From positions 1 to 51,162 of the forward strand of contig VGZC01000043.1 in assembly GCA_016872725.1 (NCBI GenBank): DNA of 51,162 nt, given 5' to 3'. The notes below the pieces were generated by a model. That model ran no database searches and was not told the DNA's origin. It saw only the letters and a program-made list of their open reading frames with translations. The DNA is from Planctomycetota bacterium (GTDB lineage Bacteria; Planctomycetota; Planctomycetia; Pirellulales; Pirellulaceae). Both the position numbers and the translations under genes were made by a program. This document shows, piece by piece, positions 32,813 through 42,686 of the stretch (positions within the stretch are counted from its first letter, which is position 1; the number at the start of each line of letters is the position of its first letter).

Positions 32813-33592
32813 ATGCCCACGCATCCCATTCGACGATCCGTTCGCCTCTCCGCCCTCTCGATTTGCGGCGTCTTGCTCTTTGGCGGCGCGGCGGCCGTGC
32901 TCGGCGCGGCGGCGTGGGACGAGTATGTGAGCGGAATTGTCTGGCCCGAGCCCGAGATGGTCGAGCCCGGAATCGGAACCTCGCCGCCGTCCGACGCGAT
33001 CGTCCTCTTCGACGGCCACGACCTGCTCCAATGGGTCGACGGCGAGAACTGGATCATCGAGAACGGATACGCGATCGCTTCGAAGACGGGCATTACGACG
33101 AAACAGGCATTCGGCGATTGCCAGGTCCATATCGAGTTCGCGACTCCCGAAGTCGTCGAAGGCGAAGGGCAGGGTCGCGGCAACAGCGGCGTGTACCTCA
33201 TGAACAAGTACGAGGTTCAGATCCTCGATTCGCACGGCAACAAGACCTACTACGACGGCCAGTGCGCGTCGATCTACAAGCAGCAGCCGCCGATCGTCAA
33301 CGCGTGCCGCAAACCGGGCGAATGGCAATCGTACGACATCATCTTCGAGGCTCCGCGATTCACCGACGACGGCAAGGTCGCGCGTCCGGCCCACGTGACG
33401 GTCCTGCAAAACGGAATCGTCGTGCAGAACCACTTTGAGATCCAAGGGTCTTCGGCGTGGGACAAGCCGGCCGCCTACGAGCCGCACGCCGACAAACTGC
33501 CGCTCCATCTGCAGTTCCACGGGAATCCGATCCGGTTCCGCAACATCTGGGTGCGGGAACGGATCCAGCCGCTCGAAGGCAAGCGTCCCTGA
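32813..33592 (+). CDS. DUF1080 (3-keto-disaccharide hydrolase-like) exported protein
   Basis: A 259-residue exported protein with a signal peptide (about 1-32) and one concanavalin-like DUF1080 domain (about 60-255). It shows I-V-L-F-D-G-H-D-L-L-Q-W, W-I-I-E-N-G, the G-R-G-N-S-G-V-Y-L core and Y-E-V-Q-I-L-D-S. The ending L-Q-F-H-G-N-P-I-R-F-R-N-I-W-V-R is the usual DUF1080 close. The family is very abundant in planctomycetes; characterised members cleave 3-keto-glucosides. ATG at 32813 has GGAG eight bases upstream. The gene converges with the cysteine desulfurase, leaving only seven bases. Confidence 0.9.
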   Translation: MPTHPIRRSVRLSALSICGVLLFGGAAAVLGAAAWDEYVSGIVWPEPEMVEPGIGTSPPSDAIVLFDGHDLLQWVDGENWIIENGYAIASKTGITTKQAFGDCQVHIEFATPEVVEGEGQGRGNSGVYLMNKYEVQILDSHGNKTYYDGQCASIYKQQPPIVNACRKPGEWQSYDIIFEAPRFTDDGKVARPAHVTVLQNGIVVQNHFEIQGSSAWDKPAAYEPHADKLPLHLQFHGNPIRFRNIWVRERIQPLEGKRP

Positions 33593-33599
33593 TTTCGAA

Positions 33600-34757
33600 T
33601 CACGGCGACACTCCGCGCGCCCGTATCGCGCGAACCGCCTCGGCGATGCGCCGCGCGGCCTCGTCGATCTCGGGTTCGGTCGTGAAGGCGCCGAGGCTGA
33701 ACCGCAGCGCGCCGCCGAGAACCTCGGGCGGTACGCGCATCGCGCGAAGCACGGGCGACGGTTCGCTCGAACCGCTCGCGCAGGCCGAACCGGTCGAACA
33801 GGCGACTCCGCGCGCGTCGAGCGCCATCATCAAGGCCTGCCGATCGCAACCGGGAAAGGCGATGTTCGAGACATGGGGCAGCCGAGGCGCGTTTCGGCCG
33901 ACGACAACGATCGGCGGAAGTTCGCGATCGAGTGCCTCTTCCAGGCGATCGCGCAGACGTCGCATGCGGGCCGCGCGCTCGTCGCGCTCCCCATGCCAGA
34001 GCTCGAGTGCGCGGCGCATGCCGACGGCGAGCCACACGGGCTGTGTGCCGGGGCGCAGTCCGCCCTGCTGCGACCCGCCATAATGCGACGGTCGGATCGG
34101 CGCGTCGCGCCGCACGATCAACGCGCCGATGCCGACCGGGCCGTGGAACTTGTGGGCCGAGATCGTCATCGCGGCGACTCCCAACGACTGGAAGTCCACA
34201 CGCCCTTTTCCGACGGCCTGGACGGCGTCGGTGTGGACGAGCGCGCCGTGCCGATCGGCGATCTCCGCGATCCGCGCGACCGGCTGGAGCACTCCCGTTT
34301 CGTGGTTTCCCAGCATGACACTGATCAGCCCGGTTGGCCCGTCGGACCCGGCCATCGCGGAATCCACGTCGACGATGCCGTCCGCGTCGACCGGAAGGAC
34401 GCCCGTTTTCCATCCTTCCAAAGCCATCGCTCGGGCGACCTCCGCGACACTCGGATGTTCGATGTCCGAAACGACGAGGCGCCGGTCCCGAATCGCCAGG
34501 CCTCGGAGGGCCATGTTGTTCGATTCCGTTCCGCCACTCGTGAAGAGCACCCGGTCTCCGTTGGGGCCGATGCGGCATCCGAGGATTTCCGCGATCCGCT
34601 CGCGGCATTCCTCGAGCGCGCGTCGAGCGCGTCGGCCCGGCGCGTGTTGGCTTTCGGGGTTCGCTCCGGCGTCGGCGAGCGTTCGCTCCATCGCGTCCCA
34701 AACCTCGGGATGCAGGCGCGTCGTCGCGTTATGATCCAAGTCGATCGTCGCGTTCAT
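33600..34757 (-). CDS. Cysteine desulfurase (NifS/IscS family)
   Basis: A 385-residue PLP enzyme that moves sulfur from cysteine to Fe-S assembly. Lys203 (S-A-H-K-F-H-G-P) is the PLP lysine, His101 (E-H-P-S-V) stacks on the cofactor, and Cys326 in T-G-S-A-C-A-S-G-S-S-E-P-S is the persulfide cysteine. N-terminal L-D-H-N-A-T-T is the family hallmark. The start is taken at ATG 34757; a GTG at 34772 is the alternative. It follows the giant membrane protein gene by about 39 bp on the same strand. The nearby nadA (an Fe-S enzyme) suggests it may mature that cluster, as in nadA-nifS neighbourhoods elsewhere. Confidence 0.93.
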   Translation of the reverse strand: MNATIDLDHNATTRLHPEVWDAMERTLADAGANPESQHAPGRRARRALEECRERIAEILGCRIGPNGDRVLFTSGGTESNNMALRGLAIRDRRLVVSDIEHPSVAEVARAMALEGWKTGVLPVDADGIVDVDSAMAGSDGPTGLISVMLGNHETGVLQPVARIAEIADRHGALVHTDAVQAVGKGRVDFQSLGVAAMTISAHKFHGPVGIGALIVRRDAPIRPSHYGGSQQGGLRPGTQPVWLAVGMRRALELWHGERDERAARMRRLRDRLEEALDRELPPIVVVGRNAPRLPHVSNIAFPGCDRQALMMALDARGVACSTGSACASGSSEPSPVLRAMRVPPEVLGGALRFSLGAFTTEPEIDEAARRIAEAVRAIRARGVSP

Positions 34758-34796
34758 CACGGACCGTGGCACCGCTTGAGGGTCGCTCGCCGCGCG

Positions 34797-37700
34797 TCAC
34801 GCGGCGCGGCGGGCTCGACGCGAACGCGGCTTCAACGCGATCCAAAAAACACCGCCGATCGCCAGGCCGACCGCCGTACGCACGGCTCGCCCGATCCAAT
34901 CGGACTCGATCGCGCGGCCGGTGATCGAGACCTCGCCCCGCGAGGCCCGGAAGTAGAATACCTGACCTCGCGTGGGAAGTGTCAAGTCGAGGCTCGCCAT
35001 CCCCTCGACGGCGGGCGGCGGACCCGCGTTTTGCGCGGCGAAGTCGTCGAACGATTGGGGCGATTGGGGCATCGCCCCGCCGAAACCTCCGGCCATTCCG
35101 GGCATCATGCCCATCCCGCCTCCCCCCATTTGACCTCCGCGGATTTGGCCCCTGCCGCCCATCATGGAGCTTGGGGGCGCGGCGGCATCGCCGCGACGGG
35201 GCATCCGCGCACCGCCGCCCGCGAGGAGACCGCCGCTATCGTCCAAGGCGTTCAGATCGCGGCCCGCGGATTCCCGAGTCGCGGGTGCGGCGGGACCGCC
35301 GGGCGCATTCGACGTGAAGCCGGATACCCCCGCGGTTCCGCCGGGCGTCGCCGATGGGTCGGCCGTTTGCGGCGCGAACTCCCGCTGAGCCTGCCGGCGG
35401 AATCGGGACTGCACGTCCCGATTCAGAGTGCGCAGTTCCTCGACGGCCTTCTTCTGCTCCGCCTCGTCCACGTTGGCCGTCTTGGATTGCGGCATTTTGG
35501 CGAGCTGATCGGCGGGCTGGGCCTTGCCCTCCGAACCAAGGGGAGTCCCGTACCCCAAGTTGTTCTTCGAGAACCATGCGTCGTTGAATCGGCCCTTGAA
35601 CGGGGCATCCGCTTTCGCGTCCCTACCGGCATCCGCCTTCGCGGGCGGCTGATAGGAAAAGTTGCCCTGGGCCGTGATGACCAGATTCCGGGCTCGGCTG
35701 TTGGATTGATCGAGGAAGAAGGTATTGAGCCGAGTGCGGTTGTCGTCGGTGAATGTCCGGCTGGTGCCGTCGTCCATCACGATCTGCTTGGCGCGTTCGA
35801 TCGCCTGCGTCGCCTGGTACGGATCGGCTTGCTGGGTGATGAGGCCGAGCGACGTGGTTCCGCGGCCTTCGGTTTGGCCGGCGGATTGATACTCCTGTTC
35901 GAGCTTCTCGATGCTGCGCCGGGCGCGGGCCTTGTCGTAGTCCGAACCCGACTCGAACGCCCGCGACACTTTCGCGACCTTCTCATTGAAGTAATTCGTG
36001 TATCCCGCCGCGTATTCCGACTGGTCCCGCAAACGGGACGCGCCTTGGAAGTCGACCCATCGGTGCGATTCGGGGAGATGCAGCGTGACCTGGCTCAACT
36101 CGGTGTGGATATTGACCGTGCGGATCAGCGGAAAACGGACCGTCGACCAACCCGACAGGCGATCCACGCGTCCCGCGTAGACGAGTTCGACGGGATAGTC
36201 GGTGTCGCCCGCCTCGGTCTTGACGAGCGGAATCCGCATTCGATTCGCCGACTTGGAATCGGGTGAGCGGGTCGGTTTGGCCGGTTCGCCCGCGACGCGC
36301 GCGGTCCAGAGCGTCGCGCCGTCCGGAAGTTCGACTTCGAGGTACTGTTCCGTGTTGTTCTCGATCCGCAATTGGTGCCGCGCGCGGTAGTCCCCGTTCG
36401 CGTCGACGACGAGGATCGTCTCGGCGAATCCGATCCGCGCGTCGACCGTCCGCATCACCTGGCGCGGTTTCGTTTGCACGGCTAGCCGCGCGGCGGGCGC
36501 GTCGCGCCGCATCGCATAGCCCTGTTCGATATCGAGATCGGCCAGCGCTTTCCATGCTGTCTGCAGTCGAGTCAGTTCGTCGAATCCGGTCGCATCAAGC
36601 GTCACGACCTCGTCGCGGCCCGAGTTTTGCAAAGTCACGTATTGCTGTTCGACGGAGCCTGTCTCCACGATCGGTATGGCCGCTTCATGCTCGGCCGCCG
36701 TCAACAGCCCGTCGTGCTCGACCACAACCCGGATGATGTCCATGAGTTCGTCCTGCAGATCGATCCGAACGCGCACCATCGGTTTCGCGGGATCACCGCC
36801 CTCGACGGGAACTACCGTCTTTTGCCGGAGCGCCGGGACCTTGATCCGGGCCTCGGCCATCCGTGCGGGCAGTTGGAACTCGATCCGCTGGATACCCGAT
36901 TCGAGCACGCGGAACTCCAATAGGGTCGTTTCCTCGATCGATCGCGGCGTGATGTTCACGTTGCTCAACGTCACGCACCGCACGACGGGCGGTCGGCGGG
37001 CGATGACCAGTCGCGCGGAGTACGCATCGCCGTCGACGGCGAGCGCGGCGCCGCCGATCAGGAGCGGACGCTGGTCCTCGCGCAGCCACGGCATCACGCG
37101 TTCGGGCGGGATCATCTCGCAGTTCGCCAATTCCTCGGCCCGCACCCGGAACGCGGGGTCGATCTGGATCGCGAATTGACCGGTTTGCCGGTCGGCGCCG
37201 AATACGCGCAGACGCGGAAGTTCGACCGGGTCGGCGCTCGTTCGCTTTCCGAGCGAACCGAGCATCGAGAACGACAGCGAACCGACATGGCCCGCATCGA
37301 GATAGATCGTGACGGTCCGCGCTCCGTCCGCGTCGGTCACGACCCATTCCGGTTGCGAGATCTGTTCGAGCTCGAAGGAAGGCGGGACGCCGATGCGCAC
37401 CGCGTGCAGCGGCGCGTCGCCGATCCTCAATTCGAATTGGCATTCGAGCCGCGTTTCGCGTTCGCCGACACGCACGATCGAACGCGTTTCGGCCGCGACG
37501 GATGGTCGGATCGTCCGGGCCTCGAATTCGAGCGCGAACGGAAACGTCGAGAACCGAAATGCCTGGAACGGTTGTACGGGGATCGGACGTTCCTCGGCCC
37601 CCGCCTCGCTCATCAGCGCCTCGGCCTGCTCCGCCGGAACATCCGAACGCGACGCGCCTTCAAGGCGCGTCGCCCGCAGATCAACGAGCGGGCTTCTCCG

Positions 37701-40700
37701 AACGGTGACGAGCCCATGGTGCAAGGCGGCGTCGGCGACCACCACGCCGGGCGCCTCGAGTCGCGACGGCTCCGCGCCCGCGATGGCGGCCCGTTTCGAC
37801 AAGTAGATCGTCACCGTTTCCTGATCGACGGCGGCGCGCAGCAACTCGACATCGAGCCGAACGCCCTGCGCGTCCGGTTCCGCCGTCCAGCCGCGGATAT
37901 TCGGACCCGACACGCGCTCGACCAGATACCCGTCGGGCAACCGGAACGTGAAGTCCTCGCGCCGCCCGCCTCGGAATTGCAGCGTGCTCCGCCACGCGAG
38001 CCGAACGCCGTCCTCTTGGATGTCCAATACGGCGTCGGATTCGGCGGTCAGCGTGCGGTCGATCTGGCCCTCGCCGACCTTCGGCCGCCACTGAAGGGTC
38101 CATTCATTCTGCGCGAGCAACGACGTCTCGATCCGCTCTCCGGCCTGTGTGGTTTCATAGTTCGACCGGTCGGCGACCCCGCCAAGACGCACTTCGGTGT
38201 TGGTTTCGGGCACCGTCAGAGTGAGCGCGGAAGCGGGCGGAGCGGGAAGGACGCCGCGGACCATGCGCCATCCGCCGCGCCGGTCCACGCGCATGCGGAA
38301 TCTGATTTCCAACCGCTTCCGGCCCTTGCCCTCGACATGCAGCACGAGCACGGCCGGCGGTTCGGCCGGCGGTTCGGCCTGCGCCTGCTGGGCCTGCGCC
38401 GGAGGAGATGGTTGAGCCGGACTCAATTGGCTTTGGCCGACCACGATCCGAGCCGCGGCGCCATCCAAGGAACCGCGAACGAGCACGCCGCCGCCGAACG
38501 GAAGGGGTACGGCGACGGGCCGATCGACGAAGACCTCGATGTCCATCTGGCCGACAAGCTCCAAGAAATCGTCGGCATTGAGCGTCGCCGAGAAGGTCGC
38601 CGGGCCGATCGCGAAATCGACGGGAGGCCGAGTCGCGTCGAGCGGTTGTTCTGGGTGGGCTCGATTCCAGAGTTCGACATACTTCGCGTGCGGAACGAAG
38701 ACTCGGTCCGTGCCATCGCGCGGGTCCCTCTCCGCCGCGGGCGCGTACGGAATGACGATCGCATCCTCGGGGATCACGACGCGAGGCGGAGTCCACATGG
38801 GGAACCGCTTGAGCCACTCTTCGAATTCGACGGGAACTTGTCCGCTCGGCGCCTGCGCCCGCGCGACGGGCGCGGTTCCGACGCCGATCGCGAGCGAGAC
38901 AAGAACCACCGAGGCGATACCGGCGGCGCGTCCCGCGAGGTTGGTTGCGCGGTTCGCCGCTCCGAGGAGGCCGCGCACGATTCCGACGACGACATAGAGC
39001 GGCACGAGGAAGATGACGGCGGCGATGGCGCTTCCCGAGATCTCGTGCAATTCCCGCTCCCACCCGACCGCCGCCGGGATCGCAACGGCGAGCGCGCCGA
39101 CCGCGATGAGGTAACGAAGCCGAATGTTCCACGGTCTTCGGACAAGTCGCAGGCCGACGGCAAAGACGGCGAGTCCGATGGCGCTCGCCGCGAACACGAG
39201 CCGGAACCGATTGACGACGCGAATCGAGAGTACCGCCCCCTCGCCAAGGCTTCGCAGTCGCACGAGGCGCCCGGGATCGGCGTTCGCGAACGCGTTCTCG
39301 AAATTCACGCGCAGGCTTCGCACGCCCGCCAAGTCCCATGCGGCGTCCTTCTTGTCGAGCCCGCCGCTTGTCGGCGCTGCGGTCTGGCCAAGCTGAAGGG
39401 ACTCCCGCCGGACCGCGCCGTCGCGACCCGTCGCGATAACGCCCTTGGTGACCTCGGCGCCCTCGGCCTCGGCGGGTGGCGGTTCATTCGCCGCGCGCAT
39501 GGGCTGTTCCGGTTCGGACTTGGGCATGGAATCATCCATCATGGGCATCAACTCACCACCGGAGGGCGGGGCCGCCGCGCGATCGACGGACGCCCATTCG
39601 CTTGCCGGCGCGGCGAAATTCGCTTGCGGAAGGACCCGCTCGAATCGCATCGCGATCGGACTGGCCAAGGCGGTGCCCGCCCCGATCGCTCCATCGACGA
39701 CATGCTTCCACCAAGGGCGTTTCGCGGGCGGCGTCCAGTGGAGCGTTCCTCCCGAGTGCGTCACTTCATAACCCGGGGGAAGGAGCACGTTCCATTCGAG
39801 ATCGGCGACGGGAATCGCGAGCGAGTCGGTTCGAGAGGCGGGCGGAGCCGCGCCGACGTCCGCGTTGGCCGCGCCGGGCGAGGCGGTCGAGCCGGGAAGC
39901 AGCAATCGGGGCGCCGCCGTGTCGACCTGGCCCCAAAGGCCGATCGCCGAAACGGGCAATTCGTACGCGATTTCGAGCACGCGCAGGTCGCGGTCCGTTG
40001 CGGCGGGCAGGCTGACCAAGAGCGTGTCGCCGTCGCGTTGCGGCGTGACCGGCACGTCGTCGACGACCACGGACCAGAGTTCGGCGGACGGGTCGGGCAG
40101 TCGCGCTTCGAGCAACAGGGCCTTGGTCCTCAGTTCGAACCGCGCGACGGTTTGCGAGACGCCGGTCGCGGAGAATACCGTTCGGAGCGCGCATCGCTGC
40201 GCGATCGCGGCGGGAAGTCCGTGCGCGTCGCGCCGCACGGCATCCACGGTGATCGCGGGCGGCTCGCCGATGAATCCGTACGAACCGAGCAGTCTCTTGC
40301 CCGGCTGATACCGCGACTCCGACAATTCACCCACATCGACGCGTCTCGCCTCGGTGCGTACGGCGATCTCGCGTTCGGCGTCCCCTTCGACGGCGACAAA
40401 ACCCGACTGGTAGGCGACCGACTCCGCGCGCGGCAACGGCAGCGCGAGGGCGTTTGGCTCGGCCGCGAGTTCCATCTGCAGATCCATGGCGATGCGCGCC
40501 GCGCCGATCCGGTTCTCGTTGAGCGGCACGTTATCGGAGAGCAGTACGTCCCAGACGCGCCGGCCGTCGACGATCGACGCCGTCGACTCGCGGACCGTCG
40601 TTCCGTCCAAGCCGGTGATCGAAACCTCGGACGGTGTGGACTCGGGCAACGATACGCGCAGGCGTCGCGTCGTCGCCTCGCGGACGGAGAATGCCACTTC

Positions 40701-42686
40701 ATAATGGGCCTTCATCCCCTCGCGCGCGACGGTAAGGAAGGCGAAGGTCGTCGCCGTCACGCTCGGCGCCTTGCGCTCCGCAAGGAACGTCGCCGCGTAG
40801 GGGGGCGCGTCGTAACGGAACGCGAGGTCGGCGTCCTGTTGCAGTCCATAGAGTTGTCGTTCGTCGCTGTTGAGCGGTGAAAGTTGCTCCAGCGATTGAG
40901 GACGGATGGCGAGGTCGTCGTAGGCCAGGACGGCGAGCGCGCCCGTGTCGTTGTCGGACTGTTCGAGCCGGAATACGGGAAACGCCAGTTCCTTTTGAGC
41001 CCATTCTCCGACCCAACCCGCGACGTCGCCGACGGCCGTGAAGAGCACGGTGCGCGTTTCGCCCGGCGATACGCCTTGCGGAAGACGCACTTGCACGCGC
41101 GTCGCGCCGTCCTCGATCGGGAACGACTCGAACGCCAGTTGGTTCCCCTGCGCGTCGGTGACTCCCCGGACATTCCAGCCCGGCGGAGCGAGGAAGGCGA
41201 ACGAGAAGACGCGTTCGACCTTCGGTCTCAGCGAGAAGATCCCCGCCGTCTCGACGCCCTTGTTGTCGACGCGAAGCAGTAGGCTCGTGACGACGTCGAG
41301 CGTGGCGGGCGGACGTTCGAATCGCGCCGTAAGCGAATACGATCCCTGCGGCGCGTAGTAGGCGAGCACCGGGCGCGACCGCGCGATGCCTGTCTCGGCG
41401 GGCATGGCGTCCGTTCCGGCGTGCGACAAAATGGCCCGATCGATCGAAACAAGTCCCGATGCGACCGGGTCGTGGACGCGCAACAGGTCCTCGACGAGCA
41501 GTCCGAGCACGGCGACGCTTCCGGCCGTATCGAGCACTTCGATCGTGGGGAATCGCCAATCCGCGCCGCTGGACGCGACGCGCTCCCCCGCCAACCGGAT
41601 CGTCATCGGCTCGGCCGACGGCGCCCGAAGGTGGACCCGCAGTCGGCGCTTGCCGTCGGCGGGCGACGCCAACTCCCATCGCGACAATTGGTCGCAAGCG
41701 ACGTCCGTGATTTCGAACGATTCAGGCAGATGATATTCAATCTGCTCGACGGCTCCGTGCAGGACGGAAACCGTCGACGTCACGTGGAAACGCTCGACCG
41801 CCTGCGAGACTTCGTCGAGCACGACGCTGCGGGCGACCATGACGCGATCGCGCCGCAGGACGCGGTTGTTGAGCGACAACACGAAGTTCCATGGGCCGGA
41901 CGGCGCGAGGAGTCGGAATTGCGTGTTGCCCGCCCCTTCATCGACGATCCGCGCGACGACGTCCGCCCCGCTTTTCAATTCGACATTGCCGGGCACGACC
42001 AATTCGAGGCTGGACACCGGAGCCGCCGGCAAGTGGGCCTGGAGCGATTGCTGCGCGGCGGTGGTCTGCACGGGCGCCGTGAATTCAAGTCGAAGTGTGT
42101 GACGGCCCAGTCCGTTCACAAAGAGCGTCGCCTGTCCGTCCGCGTCCCGGCCGATCGATGCGGGCTGGTCGTCGAGCGTCGCGCGGAGCAACCCGACGCC
42201 CGACATCGGCAGCCCGACCGCATGCAGGCCGGGATGCAGCACTTCGATCCGGACCGTTCCGTTGATCCGCGCGCGGCCTTCAAAGAGCTCGGCCGAATAC
42301 GCCGCGTCGACGACCGCCGCGGCCAACGGAGCCGGCTCGGCGGGATGCGCCGCCGCCAGTCCCAGGAGTTCCTCGTACTGTTCCCTCGGCATGAACACGC
42401 GCTCCGGCGCGCTTTCGAGCAGCACGGGCAGTTGATCGAAGGGAACATAGAGCTCGCGAACGAGCGGCCGCCGCGGTTCCGGAGTTTGACCCGCGACGGA
42501 CCGCTCGATGATCGAAAGCAAAGTCATCGCGGCGAGCACCACGCGCGCCGCGCGATGCGACGCGGTCTTCCGATGCCGAACGCGAGGTTGACCGGCCATC
42601 GATCGCCTCCCTTCCCCGGCCGCCGCCGGCGCCGCCGCCTTGGCTCGCCCCATGGTACACAACATGGAATACAACGCGGATCGCAT
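34797..42686 (-). CDS. Giant beta-rich membrane protein with two fused modules (unknown function)
   Basis: A 2629-residue protein of no family I recognise. ATG at 42686 shares a base with the upstream stop (TGATG) and has a strong AAGGAGGTG site. It carries an N-terminal signal anchor (about 48-66), then the module signature E-L-Y-V-P-F-D-Q-L ... V-F-M-P-R-E-Q-Y near 78-104 and about 1050 residues of beta-sandwich-like sequence. Three or four membrane helices (about 1160-1245) follow. A second signal-peptide-like segment ending A-R-A-Q-A-P-S-G (about 1255-1285) is directly followed by a second module start (I-V-I-P-Y-A-P ... V-F-V-P-H-A-K-Y, near 1310). The C-terminus has a coiled coil, a Gly/Met-rich low-complexity stretch (about 2515-2555) and a final membrane helix (about 2600-2622). 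It looks like a gene fusion of two proteins, each related to the upstream gene. Function not assignable. Confidence 0.78.
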   Translation of the reverse strand: MRSALYSMLCTMGRAKAAAPAAAGEGRRSMAGQPRVRHRKTASHRAARVVLAAMTLLSIIERSVAGQTPEPRRPLVRELYVPFDQLPVLLESAPERVFMPREQYEELLGLAAAHPAEPAPLAAAVVDAAYSAELFEGRARINGTVRIEVLHPGLHAVGLPMSGVGLLRATLDDQPASIGRDADGQATLFVNGLGRHTLRLEFTAPVQTTAAQQSLQAHLPAAPVSSLELVVPGNVELKSGADVVARIVDEGAGNTQFRLLAPSGPWNFVLSLNNRVLRRDRVMVARSVVLDEVSQAVERFHVTSTVSVLHGAVEQIEYHLPESFEITDVACDQLSRWELASPADGKRRLRVHLRAPSAEPMTIRLAGERVASSGADWRFPTIEVLDTAGSVAVLGLLVEDLLRVHDPVASGLVSIDRAILSHAGTDAMPAETGIARSRPVLAYYAPQGSYSLTARFERPPATLDVVTSLLLRVDNKGVETAGIFSLRPKVERVFSFAFLAPPGWNVRGVTDAQGNQLAFESFPIEDGATRVQVRLPQGVSPGETRTVLFTAVGDVAGWVGEWAQKELAFPVFRLEQSDNDTGALAVLAYDDLAIRPQSLEQLSPLNSDERQLYGLQQDADLAFRYDAPPYAATFLAERKAPSVTATTFAFLTVAREGMKAHYEVAFSVREATTRRLRVSLPESTPSEVSITGLDGTTVRESTASIVDGRRVWDVLLSDNVPLNENRIGAARIAMDLQMELAAEPNALALPLPRAESVAYQSGFVAVEGDAEREIAVRTEARRVDVGELSESRYQPGKRLLGSYGFIGEPPAITVDAVRRDAHGLPAAIAQRCALRTVFSATGVSQTVARFELRTKALLLEARLPDPSAELWSVVVDDVPVTPQRDGDTLLVSLPAATDRDLRVLEIAYELPVSAIGLWGQVDTAAPRLLLPGSTASPGAANADVGAAPPASRTDSLAIPVADLEWNVLLPPGYEVTHSGGTLHWTPPAKRPWWKHVVDGAIGAGTALASPIAMRFERVLPQANFAAPASEWASVDRAAAPPSGGELMPMMDDSMPKSEPEQPMRAANEPPPAEAEGAEVTKGVIATGRDGAVRRESLQLGQTAAPTSGGLDKKDAAWDLAGVRSLRVNFENAFANADPGRLVRLRSLGEGAVLSIRVVNRFRLVFAASAIGLAVFAVGLRLVRRPWNIRLRYLIAVGALAVAIPAAVGWERELHEISGSAIAAVIFLVPLYVVVGIVRGLLGAANRATNLAGRAAGIASVVLVSLAIGVGTAPVARAQAPSGQVPVEFEEWLKRFPMWTPPRVVIPEDAIVIPYAPAAERDPRDGTDRVFVPHAKYVELWNRAHPEQPLDATRPPVDFAIGPATFSATLNADDFLELVGQMDIEVFVDRPVAVPLPFGGGVLVRGSLDGAAARIVVGQSQLSPAQPSPPAQAQQAQAEPPAEPPAVLVLHVEGKGRKRLEIRFRMRVDRRGGWRMVRGVLPAPPASALTLTVPETNTEVRLGGVADRSNYETTQAGERIETSLLAQNEWTLQWRPKVGEGQIDRTLTAESDAVLDIQEDGVRLAWRSTLQFRGGRREDFTFRLPDGYLVERVSGPNIRGWTAEPDAQGVRLDVELLRAAVDQETVTIYLSKRAAIAGAEPSRLEAPGVVVADAALHHGLVTVRRSPLVDLRATRLEGASRSDVPAEQAEALMSEAGAEERPIPVQPFQAFRFSTFPFALEFEARTIRPSVAAETRSIVRVGERETRLECQFELRIGDAPLHAVRIGVPPSFELEQISQPEWVVTDADGARTVTIYLDAGHVGSLSFSMLGSLGKRTSADPVELPRLRVFGADRQTGQFAIQIDPAFRVRAEELANCEMIPPERVMPWLREDQRPLLIGGAALAVDGDAYSARLVIARRPPVVRCVTLSNVNITPRSIEETTLLEFRVLESGIQRIEFQLPARMAEARIKVPALRQKTVVPVEGGDPAKPMVRVRIDLQDELMDIIRVVVEHDGLLTAAEHEAAIPIVETGSVEQQYVTLQNSGRDEVVTLDATGFDELTRLQTAWKALADLDIEQGYAMRRDAPAARLAVQTKPRQVMRTVDARIGFAETILVVDANGDYRARHQLRIENNTEQYLEVELPDGATLWTARVAGEPAKPTRSPDSKSANRMRIPLVKTEAGDTDYPVELVYAGRVDRLSGWSTVRFPLIRTVNIHTELSQVTLHLPESHRWVDFQGASRLRDQSEYAAGYTNYFNEKVAKVSRAFESGSDYDKARARRSIEKLEQEYQSAGQTEGRGTTSLGLITQQADPYQATQAIERAKQIVMDDGTSRTFTDDNRTRLNTFFLDQSNSRARNLVITAQGNFSYQPPAKADAGRDAKADAPFKGRFNDAWFSKNNLGYGTPLGSEGKAQPADQLAKMPQSKTANVDEAEQKKAVEELRTLNRDVQSRFRRQAQREFAPQTADPSATPGGTAGVSGFTSNAPGGPAAPATRESAGRDLNALDDSGGLLAGGGARMPRRGDAAAPPSSMMGGRGQIRGGQMGGGGMGMMPGMAGGFGGAMPQSPQSFDDFAAQNAGPPPAVEGMASLDLTLPTRGQVFYFRASRGEVSITGRAIESDWIGRAVRTAVGLAIGGVFWIALKPRSRRARRAA

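Noticed and set aside
33435-40880. Very long plus-strand reading frames (943 and 1234 codons) opposite the giant protein gene
   Set aside because: They are rich in R, D and V with no recognisable motif and mirror the minus-strand codon bias; the minus strand has signal peptide, ribosome site and membrane segments.
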